From Lingula anatina (Eukaryota; Brachiopoda; Lingulata; Lingulida; Lingulidae), in assembly GCF_001039355.2 (NCBI RefSeq), contig NW_019775449.1:266367-330366 (forward strand): DNA of 64,000 nucleotides, read 5' to 3'. Shown in pieces: positions 12,441-25,013 of this stretch. Made by a program: the position numbers and the translations under genes. Positions within the stretch are counted from its first letter, which is position 1; every line of letters begins with the position of its first letter. The notes below the pieces were generated by a model. The model did not search any database, was not told the DNA's origin, and worked only from the letters and a program-made list of their open reading frames with translations.

Positions 12441-14713
12441 AACTTATTTACTAAAAAGACTAGCCCTAGTTGTGGTGGTACAAATGTTCGTACACACCTT
12501 CCATTAGAACCTGTCTATCCGCACTTAATAATACCCATTGTAGAATTATAGCCCTTTGATTGGTCAGTTGCAGTGTCCTATTCTGTCTAGCATGCTTGTG
12601 TTTTACTCTCATCTACAGACAGATAGATTGGCCTCATTTCTACGCCTCTGATTGGTCACTTACAAAGCCCTGTTCAAATGTTGTTTGGCATGTCAAAATT
12701 TACTTTCACTTGTTTGGAATCTTTTTAAAAATATTTTCAGATACTGGTATTGTAATTGTTAAAAGGTGTTAAATATTTTTCTTCTTTTTTTGTAGATTCG
12801 GATTGTTAAAAAGTACACCAGCAATCACATGTACTATCAATTAACTGGAGAATAACCAGCAAACCAAAAGTTTTATTTATTTCTTTTGTATCTTGGTTGC
12901 TAGCCGGTGTAAAAAAAGACATTTCATCATGAACTATGAAGTCTAGGTCCCAGTTAGGGGAAATAGCAATAAAACGAAATTAGATACATGTAAAACCGCT
13001 GCACTGCGTGCCAAAATCTGCGCCCAGGCAAATGTTATTTTAAAACTCATTTGTTAAATTTTAACATTCCATTGTGTGTCTTGTAATATTAGCACTAATA
13101 TCTGTGACTGTGTCTAATCTTTCAATTACATAATCACATCCTCATTGTCTGTATGCTTATATATATAAATGATGTAGGCCTATAATGATAAATTGTTTGC
13201 TGTCGATCCCCCTATAGGCTACTTTCGTGTTATATTAAGACTTGTGCAAATTGAGCTAAACCATTTTCAGTCTCTGCTCAATGCATTCTTTCTTAAGAGC
13301 CGTGACTCGATATTTTGATTATCCTGGTTTATTCAGTTTTTACTGTTCAATATCTTTTATCAATTATTTATAGCCAAAGTGTCATGTCGTACAAATTCCC
13401 ATTTCCTTATAGTCTGGTATATACTAACTATATTTTAGACATCTAAGTGTCTGCACCGTCTGTACCTTAACTGTTTGTGTCCATGACAGCTCTTATCGGC
13501 CATTTTGATCGGTCAGACCTTTGTCATATTTTTAGTCTTAATATCCTGTTCATTAGTAGGCCTAGGATGTTCTAAAAAAGCGACCTTGATTGGCCAAATG
13601 TCCAACTATCAATGTTTGTGCGTGTTTGTTTGCTTACTACGTATAGTTAGTGGAATGTTTGTTGTAATTTAAGATGGAGGAAACGTAAAGTACTTGATAT
13701 CGATATTTCCTGTCACGATGGCGACCTATATGAATCACGACACGATGGCTAGGGTTGATCACTGTCTGTACCTTAGCTATCTGCCTGTACACACTACACA
13801 CGTTGCAATGTCACTCTAATCCCATGGGTGAGCGTTGCGTTTCTTTCCTTTGATAAAACGTATTGCACTCAAGTTTCAGAATAACAGAACCATGCTTAGA
13901 ACGGACAAATCAATCCGGAAAAAAAGTTTGCTTTGCTCCTTACAAGTAGACAATACAAACATAATTGTGCTTATATCAGCTGTTACTCTTAAGTTGGTCG
14001 ATGTTCTAGATTTCCTTTACCGTCAAACATGCACATTATTTTTACAAATTGAGTTATCAGATAGGCGTACTGATGCGACACTTCTTTACTCCATTGGTGC
14101 GATATCGTCTAATGCAGGAGATTGCGTTTCATGGATCAAATTTTCAAAAAAAAAAATAAATAAATAAAAAATAAAAAAATAAAAATTAATAAGTTAAAAA
14201 AATTAAATAAATGTGTCAGCGAAAAAGAAACTGTAATTAATAAGAACCCATTCTGGTAATCCCCCGTTCTTTATTATTCCGCTATGCTATCTGACCAGAT
14301 TGTGCTCATATAATCTTCTATCATCTTGTTTTTCATCTACGGGATAATTACATTATACTCTACCTTATTATTCCATTAGAATTGGCGTCAGTACCTGTGC
14401 CAAACTGAGAAACAATTGGTCCGTTCATGTCGTATTCCCCAGTTTACATTGACGATTCAGCTCACGTATGGTGTGTTTGGGCGTGTTGCAGCTAGTTTAT
14501 GTAGTCGATATTTACCTTAATAGATGTGCATATTAATGAGATATGAATGAAGAATGAAATGAAGTGGATCCATACGAGTAGGAGCCTATTATCCCTATTG
14601 AAATTTGATCATTTAGTCGCTTTCTTGATTCCCGTACATCTTAAGATATAAGATTTTAATGTAAATATATGGTGACTGATATCTCATTTATGGGACGTGG
14701 AACTTCTAATACC

Positions 14714-14738
14714 GGGGTGGGGTGCTGGGGGGGGGGGG
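14714..14738 (+). repeat. G-rich tract, quadruplex candidate (copy A)
   Basis: GGGG-T-GGGG-TGCT followed by a run of 12 G. In copy B the same place (26363-26397) is GGGTGGGG-TGCT followed by six GGG runs separated by single T. Both fit the intramolecular G-quadruplex pattern. The copy A tract lies about 55 bases before the 25-N gap. Confidence 0.6.
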
Positions 14739-14793
14739 CGTGTATTTGGTATATCTTGTGTAATAAGTATAAATGACAAACAGCAAAAAAAAC

Positions 14794-14818
14794 NNNNNNN
14801 NNNNNNNNNNNNNNNNNN
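14794..14818. other. Assembly gap of 25 N
   Basis: In copy A it follows a poly-A-like stretch. Copy B continues through the same place with a TAA microsatellite a little further on, so the gap probably reflects unstable simple sequence. Confidence 0.98.
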
Positions 14819-15672
14819 AAAACAGCTTTGACACTATATAATAATAATAATAGTATACGGACAATACAACTGGCAAGAGATACTTATTTTCAAAATATAC
14901 GCACCGAGCGTTCAGCTGCAGAAAAAAAAAACAATTGACAGACAAGTGTCCGCAAGCAAGGTAACAAAGGACAATATTGGTCATGAGTGACTGCATTTGT
15001 AGATTAGAGCAATCCCAAACCATCCTACACAATCTAAGTGCCAATTCATTATCGTTCAACTATTGTGTGCACAAAGCCAAAAGACTAAAAAGAGTATCAG
15101 TACTCGATATCGTTGATTTTTTAAATTAATTCCTACTGAACTGGATTCCATCTCAATCCAGATCAATTCTAGCCATTGATTAATCGGTTTACTTCATGTT
15201 CATTTTTGTTGTCTTTCAACATTATCATTTTCTATAAATCAGCTAATTAATTGATCCATCAACTGAATATGGATCACACCAAAATCTAGCCCATTTCTTA
15301 CCTATCCCGATAATTTCATCATAACCCGTTCATAAATGTCTGTTGCTAACAGACTTTTTAATTAACTAATTAATCAATGAATTGGGACCAAAATCTTATG
15401 GTTTGTTACTTGGTCCCCTTCGACAAAAATCCGCCCACAACTATTTCCCTAATGTTAACCATTGTACTGGTACAGGTTGTACTTCTGCTGGTGGTTTTTA
15501 CCATTAGGTGCATCAGCATCCTTAACTTTTTTTTGTCCCTTTCTGGCAATTAGTATTTGGTATTTTTACAGTTAAACCGACACCAAGGGATTTATGCATA
15601 AGTTTACTAAAAATAACATGACCCATATCATGTTAAATTCACTTGTTAGGGAGTTTGGAAATACATAGTTTA

Positions 15673-15907
15673 ACTAGAAAAGCACTCCGAGAGAGCAGAC
15701 CTTCGCCAAGGCAGCAATTTTATTATTATTATTGATTGATTATTGATCCGGATCACCACCAAAAATTATTCATCTGTTCCTTGGCCCACTTCTGACAGTT
15801 TCTGAAAATTTCAATAAAATCGGTCCATAACTTTTTAAGTTATGTTGATGACAGACAGACAGACAAACAAACAGGGGTGAAAACATAACCTCCTTGGCGG
15901 AGGTAAT
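15673..15907. repeat. Dispersed repeat, copy 1 (inside segment A)
   Basis: Begins CTAGAAAAGCACTCCGAGAG, then ACCTTCGCCAAGG. It runs through TATTGATCCGGATCACCACC and a GACAGACAGACAAACAAAC tract, and ends CCTCCTTGGCGGAGGTAAT. The ACCTtCGCCAAGG near the left end and CCTTGGCGgAGGT at the right end are inverted, giving about 13 bp of terminal inverted repeat. No coding capacity. The same family occurs at 27348-27575 and 41287-41708. Confidence 0.8.
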
Positions 15908-16685
15908 CAACGGCAGTATTAATTCTCCGGTTATAGTGTTCAAGTCGAGTTCTTACTCGTGCAATTCTCGTCCGTTTCTGGTTCTAACAATGATATCGAT
16001 CTAAATCTTTTGATCTAAAGGGTCCTTGGAGGAACTTATAAAAGCCCAGGAGTCTATCTAGCTTATTGATACTGAAGCAGTGGGGTACACAACACAAAAT
16101 CAGGCATGGTCCTGAAAATCGCTACATGTTAACAATGTGGCGGAGCAAGCCACAAAGCAATTTCCTAATGAAGAAAATTCTCTTTTGTAAACAGTCATTG
16201 CGTGAGCACACACAGACAAAAAATAAATGAAATAACGAATACATGACCACCAAGACCAAGGTATTCTTGACAGTGATTTTCCGCCCATCAAGTTGAATGC
16301 TACTCAAGAACAAGAGGCAGTCGGTTCAATAAAACACTGCAAAAATAACATTAAATTCAGACAACTCGGGGGAAAAGTTTGCAAAGACTGGGGGCTCCTT
16401 TTGTTGTTAAAAAATTTGAGACAGAGACATATTCCTTCAATTGTTGTACATTTCATCAATAAAACCCTCAAAACGAAATGCAGTAATTTCATCACGCTTA
16501 TTATTATTATAAAAGGCTTACATTACTTCAGAAATCTCAATGCCCACAGTTAATCAACATGGAAACACACTACCACTCTGCTTCCAAGAGTCCGTACTGT
16601 TGAACAAGACACAATCGTTTTTATAATGCTGTAACGTTATACAATAGCTTTATACTGTAACATTAATATAGTTATCGTGAATGTT

Positions 16686-17852
16686 TTAATACACCACAGA
16701 AAATCCCTGAGTTTGCATTTGAACACAACTGTCTGCATGTTCTTCAATTTCCAGCACTGAGAACCCCGCTCCACAGATAGGGCACGACACTTTCTCCACA
16801 TTTCCATTTGATGAAAAGGGCGAAGATTGTGTTTGTTGAGCTAGTGATGATTGTGACTGTGACGACTGGGAGTATTCCATCCAAGGAGGAGATTGTGACG
16901 GAGAAGAGGGGAAGCTGGACACCTCGCCGCACATGGCTGCATGATGTTCAATTTCATCTCGACTAAAAGTATCTGAAGAAATAAACAAAACATTTAAGAG
17001 GTACAAAAACAGTCATTAACATCTAATTTCTACAAGGCTGTGCTTACAAAAAAGTACAGATTACACTTTCTTATTATAAAGAATGAAAATAAGGTAAAGA
17101 CAAATTGTGAAGCAAATAAGTTTTTAATAACATTGCAAAAACGACACTTTTCAACTTATGTCAAGCACATTTTTAATGGAAATCTTGACATTTTGTATCT
17201 TTTGCAATTCTTTTAAAAACAACTTCCATATCAAACTCAGTATGTATATTGTTCTGATCTCCTGGCAAGACAAAGGTCAAAGAAAAAGTTATAATGCTGT
17301 TGACCAGACTTACCTCCACATATTGGACACTCTGTAGTGTCTTGAATATTATCACTAGCAGAATAAGTATTTGTAGATTTTAAATCTACCCGTGTTCCAT
17401 CTGGTACAGTTTGCACACTGTGTTTTCTGTCATAAACCAGTCTCTTAGACCCTTTTCCTTTTGTACTCTGCGGTACTGTCACATTTCTCTCACTGGCACT
17501 GGATGGATAACTTAAACTGGACATGTCTGGTTTATGGTTAACTATATGTCCTTCATGATCCGTGGTTGGATTTCTCGTTTCACCCTCAACATTCTCACTT
17601 CTACTGCAGTGTGGTGAGTGAGAGGTTTCTTGAGACTTTTTGTCTTTCTCATCACAATCCATTTCAGTAATAAAAGCCTGAGCCATATCAAGAAACAGTC
17701 TCTTTTCCTCTTTACATAATTTCCTGCATTTAAGTTTCTCCATCTGATGTCTTAAATCTGAGGAATAAAAATATATAACAATAAACTGCTAGTGTTAAAA
17801 TATAAACACATTTTAAAATTTATTGTTATGTGAATTAACATTCATAAATGCA

Positions 17853-17889
<37 letters not shown>

Positions 17890-20326
17890 TACCTGCAAAT
17901 GTAAGTGTGTCCATATCAATTACATCAAAATTGACTTCCCTCAAAAATGTCTTCACCTCATCTACAAACTTAAAAAGAAGATCCTGATATAAAAACTGTT
18001 GTAGAAATTCATTTGTGCCAATTTCAGGAATACAATGTTTACCAATACTACAGTACTCAGTCATTATGTGACTTCATTAATTAGTACAAAAAGTTAAAGT
18101 ATGTGGTCATTTATATCTATAACATTAACCAGAGCAGGAGAAAAACTTGTTGCCTACTGTTAGCCTGGATTTCTTCAGCACTGGCTCCTCACTACTGTTA
18201 TTTTTCATCAAAGTTGATCTTTTCACAGAATAGTGAGGCAAATTTGTTGAAGCCTTGAGCACCAGCTGTGCTGTTCTAGGCAAAGCATCCCTGGGACTTG
18301 GACCATTAGATGATGTGCTGGCTATAGTAACTAGCCTATTCTTCAGGTGCTCTTCCTTCTCATCCCTAGGATCAGCAATTAAATAAAAGTATAGAGGATT
18401 TTGATGCCAAAATGTAATATGACATTCTCACTGAAATCATAAATGCGTAAATATGATTTTGTACCTGTAAGTCAAGAACAAATTCATGTACATTGAAGAA
18501 ACATCTTTAAAACAAATCAACTTTTCTAGCCACCTGTAATATGTTTAGTTTACCAACATACTTGGCCTTTTTGTCCCCAAAGAAATGTTTCTTTATCTGA
18601 CTGGCAGACTTCCAAGCAGGGGAGGAGTTTTGGCTTGTTTTATGATCCTGTGGTGTTCTGAAGGATAAATTTCTTCCCTGTGATTTATTACAAGGTGGAG
18701 ACAAAGGCTGAAGTGAAAAATGAAAAATACACATTTAGAAAAAGTTAACAGACATGAGGCAGTTTGTTTGTTCCCATGCATAATGGGACAAAATACTCAG
18801 TTAACCAGGGATCCAGGATCTGCTTTAGACCACATCAAATCTTAATTAAAAATCTTGGAATTCTGTTGTTTCTTGGAAAAGGCTCATGTCTGTTATACAT
18901 TTACAGATAAACAAATAAATCAACAAATTAAGTAAGAGTTTAAATATGTATGCATAGATACTTGAATTCTCAACAACATTGCACTTAAAACATTTTCTTG
19001 ATCAATACTTGAACATAAGTTGGCACCAATAAAATGTTTTGACACCTTTCTCCATACACATTATTTTGCATTCACCCTGCGTTTTACACATGGCATAGTT
19101 CTGCCATATAAAGTTAATCAGGGATAAAACTTGTCTCATTAGATATTATTTGTCAAACTTTGAACATAATAGATATGTTTAATTATTTCAAATAGACCAA
19201 CACAATACACACCTCTTTGTTCTCATTAGTTTGTTCACTGCTGGCTGCAAGAATTCTGAGAAACATCAGTCCAAACTGAGATTCCTTCTTAAATGGTTGA
19301 CTACACAAAATTTTGACCCTGTCCCACTTTTGACAAGACACATCCTTGTCAAAATGTTCGTCTGGAAAAGAATGCCAGATATAAAATTAATCGTAAATTA
19401 TTGAAAATATGCTTCTAGTAAATTAGTACCATTACATTTACATGAGACATATGGTATAAGTATTTTAAGATTTACATGTACTTTTTATATCTACATTTAT
19501 TAATAAACAAAAACAGTTGTTACTTTGACTTAGCCTTAACAAACACCAATGACACTTGCTCACACCTTTATTGAACATCTGTGCCTTAACCTTATTCTTG
19601 CCCAGTTTTGAGTCTGCCAAAGACATGAAGATGAAGGCTGGGATCAGGGTCTGATATGGTCGGTCTTGAGGCCAAGTGGAGAGACCGACCTGAACTGACA
19701 CAGTGAAGCAGCCATAACTACCTGGGAACAGTAACAAAAACTTGGTTAAATTTCACTGAACAAATGAAGAACTACAACTAATCAAAGGATGTTAAAGAGT
19801 GCTTGCCATAAAAAATAATCAAGAAATACATGTAAATGTGGATTTCCTGGCACTAAAATGAACCTTATGAATAGCTAAATTGCATTGTTGTTCAATATTT
19901 CATCTGAAAAAAAAACAAAATTCAATGACTTTACAAATAGGAGAATGCAACAGCTGGCACAATATCTTTAAACGAAATCTTGAAAAAATCGAATCAATCA
20001 GACTATAATATCTTAATAATTTTAAACATATCAAGTGTGCTTTCTTTGGGTAATATAAAGGTCATTAAATAGTACTAATACCATATTCAAATGTGCATAC
20101 ATGCACGGGTATACTATAACATGAACAGTTTTATACAGTAAATTTTTCTCCTTCCACACTGACCACATAAACAGACCTACTAACCAATGTCAATGTGTGT
20201 AATCTGTGTCAACTGTTCTAACTGAATTGTAGCCTCAATATGTCCTTTACGGTCACTTTGTGAACACAGCCACTTCTTGTTCTGTACCTCACCGCACAGA
20301 AGATTTTCCACCGGGTGCTTTTCATC
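16686..20326 (-). CDS. XRCC1-N-domain / tandem UBZ4 protein, copy A, exon 1 missing
   Basis: Same gene as the complete copy at 28349-32417. Eight exons, all in frame: 20185-20326, 19566-19721, 19213-19361, 18562-18707, 18158-18365, 17893-17995, 17314-17757 and 16686-16972; exon lengths equal those of copy B. The first visible exon starts DEKHPVENLL, the second residue block of the XRCC1 N-terminal fold. The exon giving the start Met and MAPVRMKYVVSFSSQ is absent, because similarity to copy B stops at 20400 next to a lone N at 20403. The donor of the first visible exon is GTTAGT where copy B has GTGAGT. No frameshift or stop was seen. Against copy B the N-domain exons show only three silent changes, while the linker exon 17314-17757 shows about 17 residue changes. 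It may be a true but truncated paralog or the other haplotype of one gene. Confidence 0.8.
17855..17885. repeat. (GA)n microsatellite, copy A
   Basis: Lies in an intron of the XRCC1-N gene, eight bases from the donor at 17893. Copy B has a longer, interrupted version at 29513-29551. Confidence 0.9.
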
Positions 20327-20402
20327 CTAACAAAACGAGCAACACATAGTATAAATTTAACCTTTCATGGAATTAAGTAGATGCCAAAAATGATTCAATA
20401 AC

Positions 20403-20403
20403 N
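20403..20403. other. Single N at the junction between the two 9 kb copies
   Basis: Similarity between the copies ends at 20400, three bases before this N. It probably marks a contig join rather than one unread base. Confidence 0.7.
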
Positions 20404-20560
20404 TTGCCTCTCAAAGTTTTAAACCTCAAATATTGGAGACCATAATAGAGTCAGCCAAGGACACGTTTGGGGAACACGTTAGAACACGTCATGATGGACA
20501 TTAGCAGGTGTAGGACCAGAACAGAGCCTCTGGTAAACAGTTTAGAACCAAGGGACCGAA
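20404..20560. other. 157-bp unique spacer between the tandem copies
   Basis: Not similar by eye to the sequence before 11555 or to that after 32057, so it belongs to neither outer flank. No exon of the XRCC1-N gene is in it. Confidence 0.6.
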
Positions 20561-22422
20561 CTACGCCTACAATTCTTATGAAAATATTAGCCCAGATTCT
20601 GTTTTACGGAGAATCTCAAAGGTACTTTACTCCAGTTTGGTCCCCAAAGCAAACTATGGTTGTCTTGACAATATATCATTAAATTATCCAAAATCCACAT
20701 GTTATTGAATGTGGGTCAATCATTCGTAACGTCATCGGCTATCGTTTTCACCAGTCTGAGCCACGTGTATTTTGGAAAACAAGACCCAGTATATATTAAC
20801 CAACGGATAAAACGAAAATGCAATTCTCTGCTTGTGAAACGAAAAACTTGCTGTCATTATTAACGTTATACTTACTTGATGACAGCTGGGTAGTTAAAAT
20901 AACCACAAATGATGAATCACGCGACGTCTATTAAAATGGGAAATATGGTCTATATCCTAGATTTATTATTGCAAATCTCTTAAAATCTAAATTACAACTA
21001 GATCACCGACAATGTAGTAGTTGCAATCATCTGTTGTTTAGATCATGCGAAGAGAAGCAAGATAAAATCAAAATCTACTTTCTATTCATACTCATGCTGC
21101 CATGCATGTTATGCCAATTGTATCAGATTTAATGTCTGGTTTCTTTATGTTTAGCACATTTCAATGGTGGCTGAACATAGCTCGGCCGGATGGGATATGT
21201 TGCGGTTTTTGTCCTTTCTAACATATTTACTGGTATTACCCCCATCAGCAAAGGAAATATATATCGACATTTCTGCATTTCTGACAAATGGAACCAGATT
21301 TCGATTTTTTAATGGCCTCAGAGTCTTTATCAGACATACAAAGTTAAGCCATTGTAGCGTATTTGCACTAGTGCCAGAAGATGATACACTATGGCTGTTT
21401 GAGCTGCCAAGGCATTGGCCTTGTCTGAAACTTTCTTAAAACTTATTTACTAAAAAGACTAGCCCTAGTTGTGGTGGTACAAATGTTCGTACACACCTTC
21501 CATTAGAACCTGTCTATCCGCACTTAATAATATCCATTGTAGAATTATAGCCCTTTGATTGGTCAGTTGCAGTGTCCTATTCTGTCTAGCATGTTTGTGT
21601 TTTACTCTCATCTACAGACAGATAGATATATTGGCCTCATTTCTACGCCTCTGATTGGTCAGTTACAAAGCCCTGTTCAAATGTTGTTTGGCATGTCAAA
21701 ATTTACTTTCACTCGTTTGGAATTTTTTAAAAAATATTTTCAGATACTGGTATTGTAATTGTTAAAAGGTGTTAAATATTTTTCTTCTTTTTTTTGTAGA
21801 TTCGGATTGTTAAAAAGTACACCAGCAATCACATGTACTATCAATTAACTGGAGAATAACCAGCAAAACCAAAAGTTTTGTTTCTTTCTTTTGTATCTTG
21901 CTTGCTAGCCGGTGTAAAAAAAGACATTTCATCATGAACTATGAAGTCTAGGTCCCAGTTAGGGGAAATAGCAATAAAACGAAATTAGATACATGTAAAA
22001 CCGCTGCACTGCGTGCCAAAATCTGCGCCCAGGCAAATGTTGTTTTAAAACTCATTTGTTAAATTTTAACATTCCATTGTGTGTCTTGTAATATTAGCAC
22101 TATTATCTGTAACTGTGTCTAATCTTTCAATTACATAATCACATCCTCATTGTCTGTATGCTTATATATATAAATGATGTAGGCCTATAATGATATATTA
22201 TTTGCTGTCGATCCCCCTATAGGCTACTTTCGTGTTATATTAAGACTTGTGCAAATTGAGCTAAACCATTTTCAGTCTCTGCTCAATGCATTCTTTCTTA
22301 AGAGCCGTGACTCGATATTTTGATTATCCTGGTTTATTCAGTTTTTACTGTTCAATATCTTTTATCAATTATATTATTTATAGCCAAAGTGCCATTTCGT
22401 ACAAATTCCCATTTCCTTATAG

Positions 22423-25013
22423 TAGGGGTGGGCAAATGAAAGCTTTTTTGGAAAATTTAATTTCAGACAAGTGGATTCTATGGCCATTTTGGCTGCTGAA
22501 TACAAATCTAATAAGTATTTTCATTTTAAATTACATCTGATATTGGTATCAGGTGATTTTTCAAAATGGCCACCAAACGCTCCCTCAAATCACATATTTC
22601 TCATGTAAATCTTTAAATATCAGTTCAAACATGGCTTTTTATATGTCTAACCATATGATTTCATGATCAATGAGCATAAATAGATACATCATTTTGGTTG
22701 GGTCACTTCATTTTGGGTTAAAAAGAGAATTTTTTGGTCAATTTGAGGTAAAAATCACCCCAAAATCACCATTTCTGTGTACAATAAATACAAATGTTTA
22801 TATGCAACTGTGGCTTTTAAATTAGGAAAAAATAATACAACAAATATGGTCAGTATTGTTCAAGGATCACATGAAAATGAAAAGTTTTGACATATAGAAT
22901 AGCATAATGTTAGTTACATACGGGAATATTTACAGTAGAACACTCAGTAGCAGAGCATTAAGGATATTGTTACTCTTTATTACCATCCAGATACCGAAAA
23001 TGAGTTTTTTCCTGCATCTAATTATTCAATAATGTATCCGTCTTTGTGCTGCTTTGAAACAATGAAAAAACTCTTAAAAATATGAAATAATGGCGTTTAT
23101 ATTTTTTCGTTGCAATGTATAAGCATAAGCAACTCAAAGCTTTAATCATCTATTTAATAACTTTCTTTTTTGATATTAGTTAGCAATGCATATGGGGCTT
23201 AACTTCATCCCTGAACAAGATTTTATCACAAGGATTGGCCAATGGACCACAAGGGCATGAGCTACAATCCCATGCCAACGTTATGGTTTAAATGCTTTTG
23301 TTATGGAGTCATGGGTCCGTAATGACCGATCTTCTAAAAACAAAGGTATTATTTTGCTTTATCAACAATCAAATCTGAACTAAGGCTTTAAAAAATCGCT
23401 GGCAGGGTTTTGGGGTACTAAATGGTGTCATTAAATTGGCTTTGAAATAGTGATCACGGGTGTTCAAGTAAAACAGACATTTGAGAAACTGATTTTTCAG
23501 TTTTTACCCCCAAACTGCAATTATACCATCACCTGTAAGATGACATGTGTAAATGTTAATTAATGTAATCACTGAACACTGAAAATTTATTTATCACCGA
23601 AAAGAATGTATGTAAGGCAGTAAATAAGGAGTTTTGGGTGAACGGTGACAGTATCCTTATTGTCTTCATTTATAACCTAGTCACGCTATAGGCGGAATGA
23701 GCTAGAATGTAGTCGGAATAAAAATTTCTTGTTTGTTCCTGGATATTTGAAGTATCTTAAAATTCTAAGCGCATTCTTAATGTTTGGGTCCATTCTTTCG
23801 TACGGTTGAAATATTTTGCTCATTCTCAAAACTTTCGAAGTGCATTCCAAGTGGAAAAGTATCGAATGGCATTCAAGTGTATTCTAAATGACTATGAGCG
23901 CATTCTTAAAATTCTTACGAAATTCCAACAGCATTCGAAACATTTTGATTACATTCGAGGGAGAACCGAAATGGCAAGGCGCTTCAAATCTTGTCAGAAT
24001 GTTCCACATTGTGCCTCCAATGAGCAGGAATGCAACTCGAATGCATCTTGATTGCAGGCTGGGATTCAGCCAACAATGAAACCACACTTGTATGGTATTT
24101 GAAGTGCATTCTAAATATTCTCACTATATTTAGGGTGAACGGCATTAGCATTGACGATATTCCTAATGTGTTCCAACTACATTCGAGCTGCATTTGAGAG
24201 CTAATACAATACAACCGAAATGTGCACGAATCATTCCAGGTGGGTTCGAAGCGCATTCTGAGGTATTCTTTCTGGAATTAAGGTCAATTTGATATTACCC
24301 AACAAATGTGGCGCGAATTTTGAAAATTCTTCATTATGGCTCATTCCGCTTGATTACTTCAGATTCCAAATAAGTGTGACAGGGGGCTTTACAGTGCCTT
24401 CTGGTGTCAGTGTATTTCTTGTTGATGCTTTCATTGTTGTGGTGAGATACTCTTAAACTACACAACTGAAACTAAGTACTATTCCAAGGTCAAGAGATTA
24501 GAAGTTGTAAGAGGTTGATGTCACCTGACAAAGTTTTACCTGTTCTGAAGAAAAAGAAAATTATACAGCATAAAATTTGTTGGTACACATCCATGAAGGT
24601 ATTTTCAGCATTGTTTTTATATCAAACTGTAATCCATGAATTCAGTATGTACATAATGGCCATTATTTATATTTATCTTAGGCTCGAAGTGTGTATTTTA
24701 TGTATATGTTTGTTTTAAATAACATATTTTTACAGATGTCACCCTAACAATATTGCCAATGTCTTGAATATGCTCATATTTGAACTCAGCAACCCTCAAA
24801 ACATATAGAAAGACATATTACACATCATTTTTATGTACTTTACTGTGAAAATATGGCCAAAAAGCCATTTCCCGCCTTTTTTCACAAACAAATAGCAGAT
24901 ACCAATATAAATCTTTAGCTTTGGTAAAAAATATTGTCAGATTTGTGTTCAGCAGCAAAAATGGCCATAGAATCCACCTGTTTTAAAAAAATTTTGTCAT
25001 TTGCCCACCTCTA
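22423..25013. mobile_element. hAT-like non-autonomous DNA transposon
   Basis: Present in copy B only; copy A reads straight through CCTTATAGTCTGG. The insert starts TAGGGGTGGGCAAATGA and ends TCATTTGCCCACCTCTA, with imperfect terminal inverted repeats of about 100 bp. Both ends share GTGGATTCTATGGCCATTTT, GCTGCTGAA and ACAAATCT in inverted order. The target CTTATAG is duplicated at 22416-22422 and 25014-25020, and an eighth base (T) may belong to it. TAGGGGTGGGC ends and a 7-8 bp duplication are typical of hAT elements. No reading frame long enough for a transposase was found, so it is non-autonomous or dead. Confidence 0.85.
23692..24349. mobile_element. Putative element nested in the hAT-like insertion
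   Basis: Left end GCGGAATGAGCTAGAATG, and the reverse complement of the right end GCGGAATGAGCCATAATG, form inverted repeats of about 18 bp. The ~660 bases between are packed with short CATTC and GAATG words (GCATTC, CATTCGA, GCATTCTAA) every 10-30 bases. No coding capacity. No clear target duplication was seen, so the boundaries are provisional. Confidence 0.5.

Larger units (their letters stand above)
11555..20400. repeat. Left copy (A) of a ~9 kb direct tandem segment
   Basis: The sequence from CTACGCCTAC at 11555 reappears at 20561 and the match continues, with single-base changes and small indels, to TTCAATA at 20400 / 32057. Copy A is 8.85 kb. Copy B is 11.5 kb, or about 8.9 kb once its mobile insertion is removed. 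By eye, divergence is about 1-2 percent in much of it and up to about 6 percent in one exon. Copy A starts only 138 bases upstream of the channel start codon and ends three bases before a lone N at 20403. About 5.1 kb of it (11555-16685) is downstream of the gene, with no recognised coding exon. Confidence 0.93.

Noticed and set aside
13835-14167. 110-codon plus-strand frame in copy A
   Set aside because: The corresponding stretch of copy B has several indels that shift the frame, and it runs into A-rich simple sequence; no sign of coding constraint.
14706-15059. 117-codon minus-strand frame
   Set aside because: It spans the 25-N gap and is largely simple sequence.
17813-18064. Longer version of the seventh exon starting MTEYCSIGKHC in copy A
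   Set aside because: Copy B has an in-frame TAA at the matching place, so the exon more likely starts downstream at 17995 / 29661.
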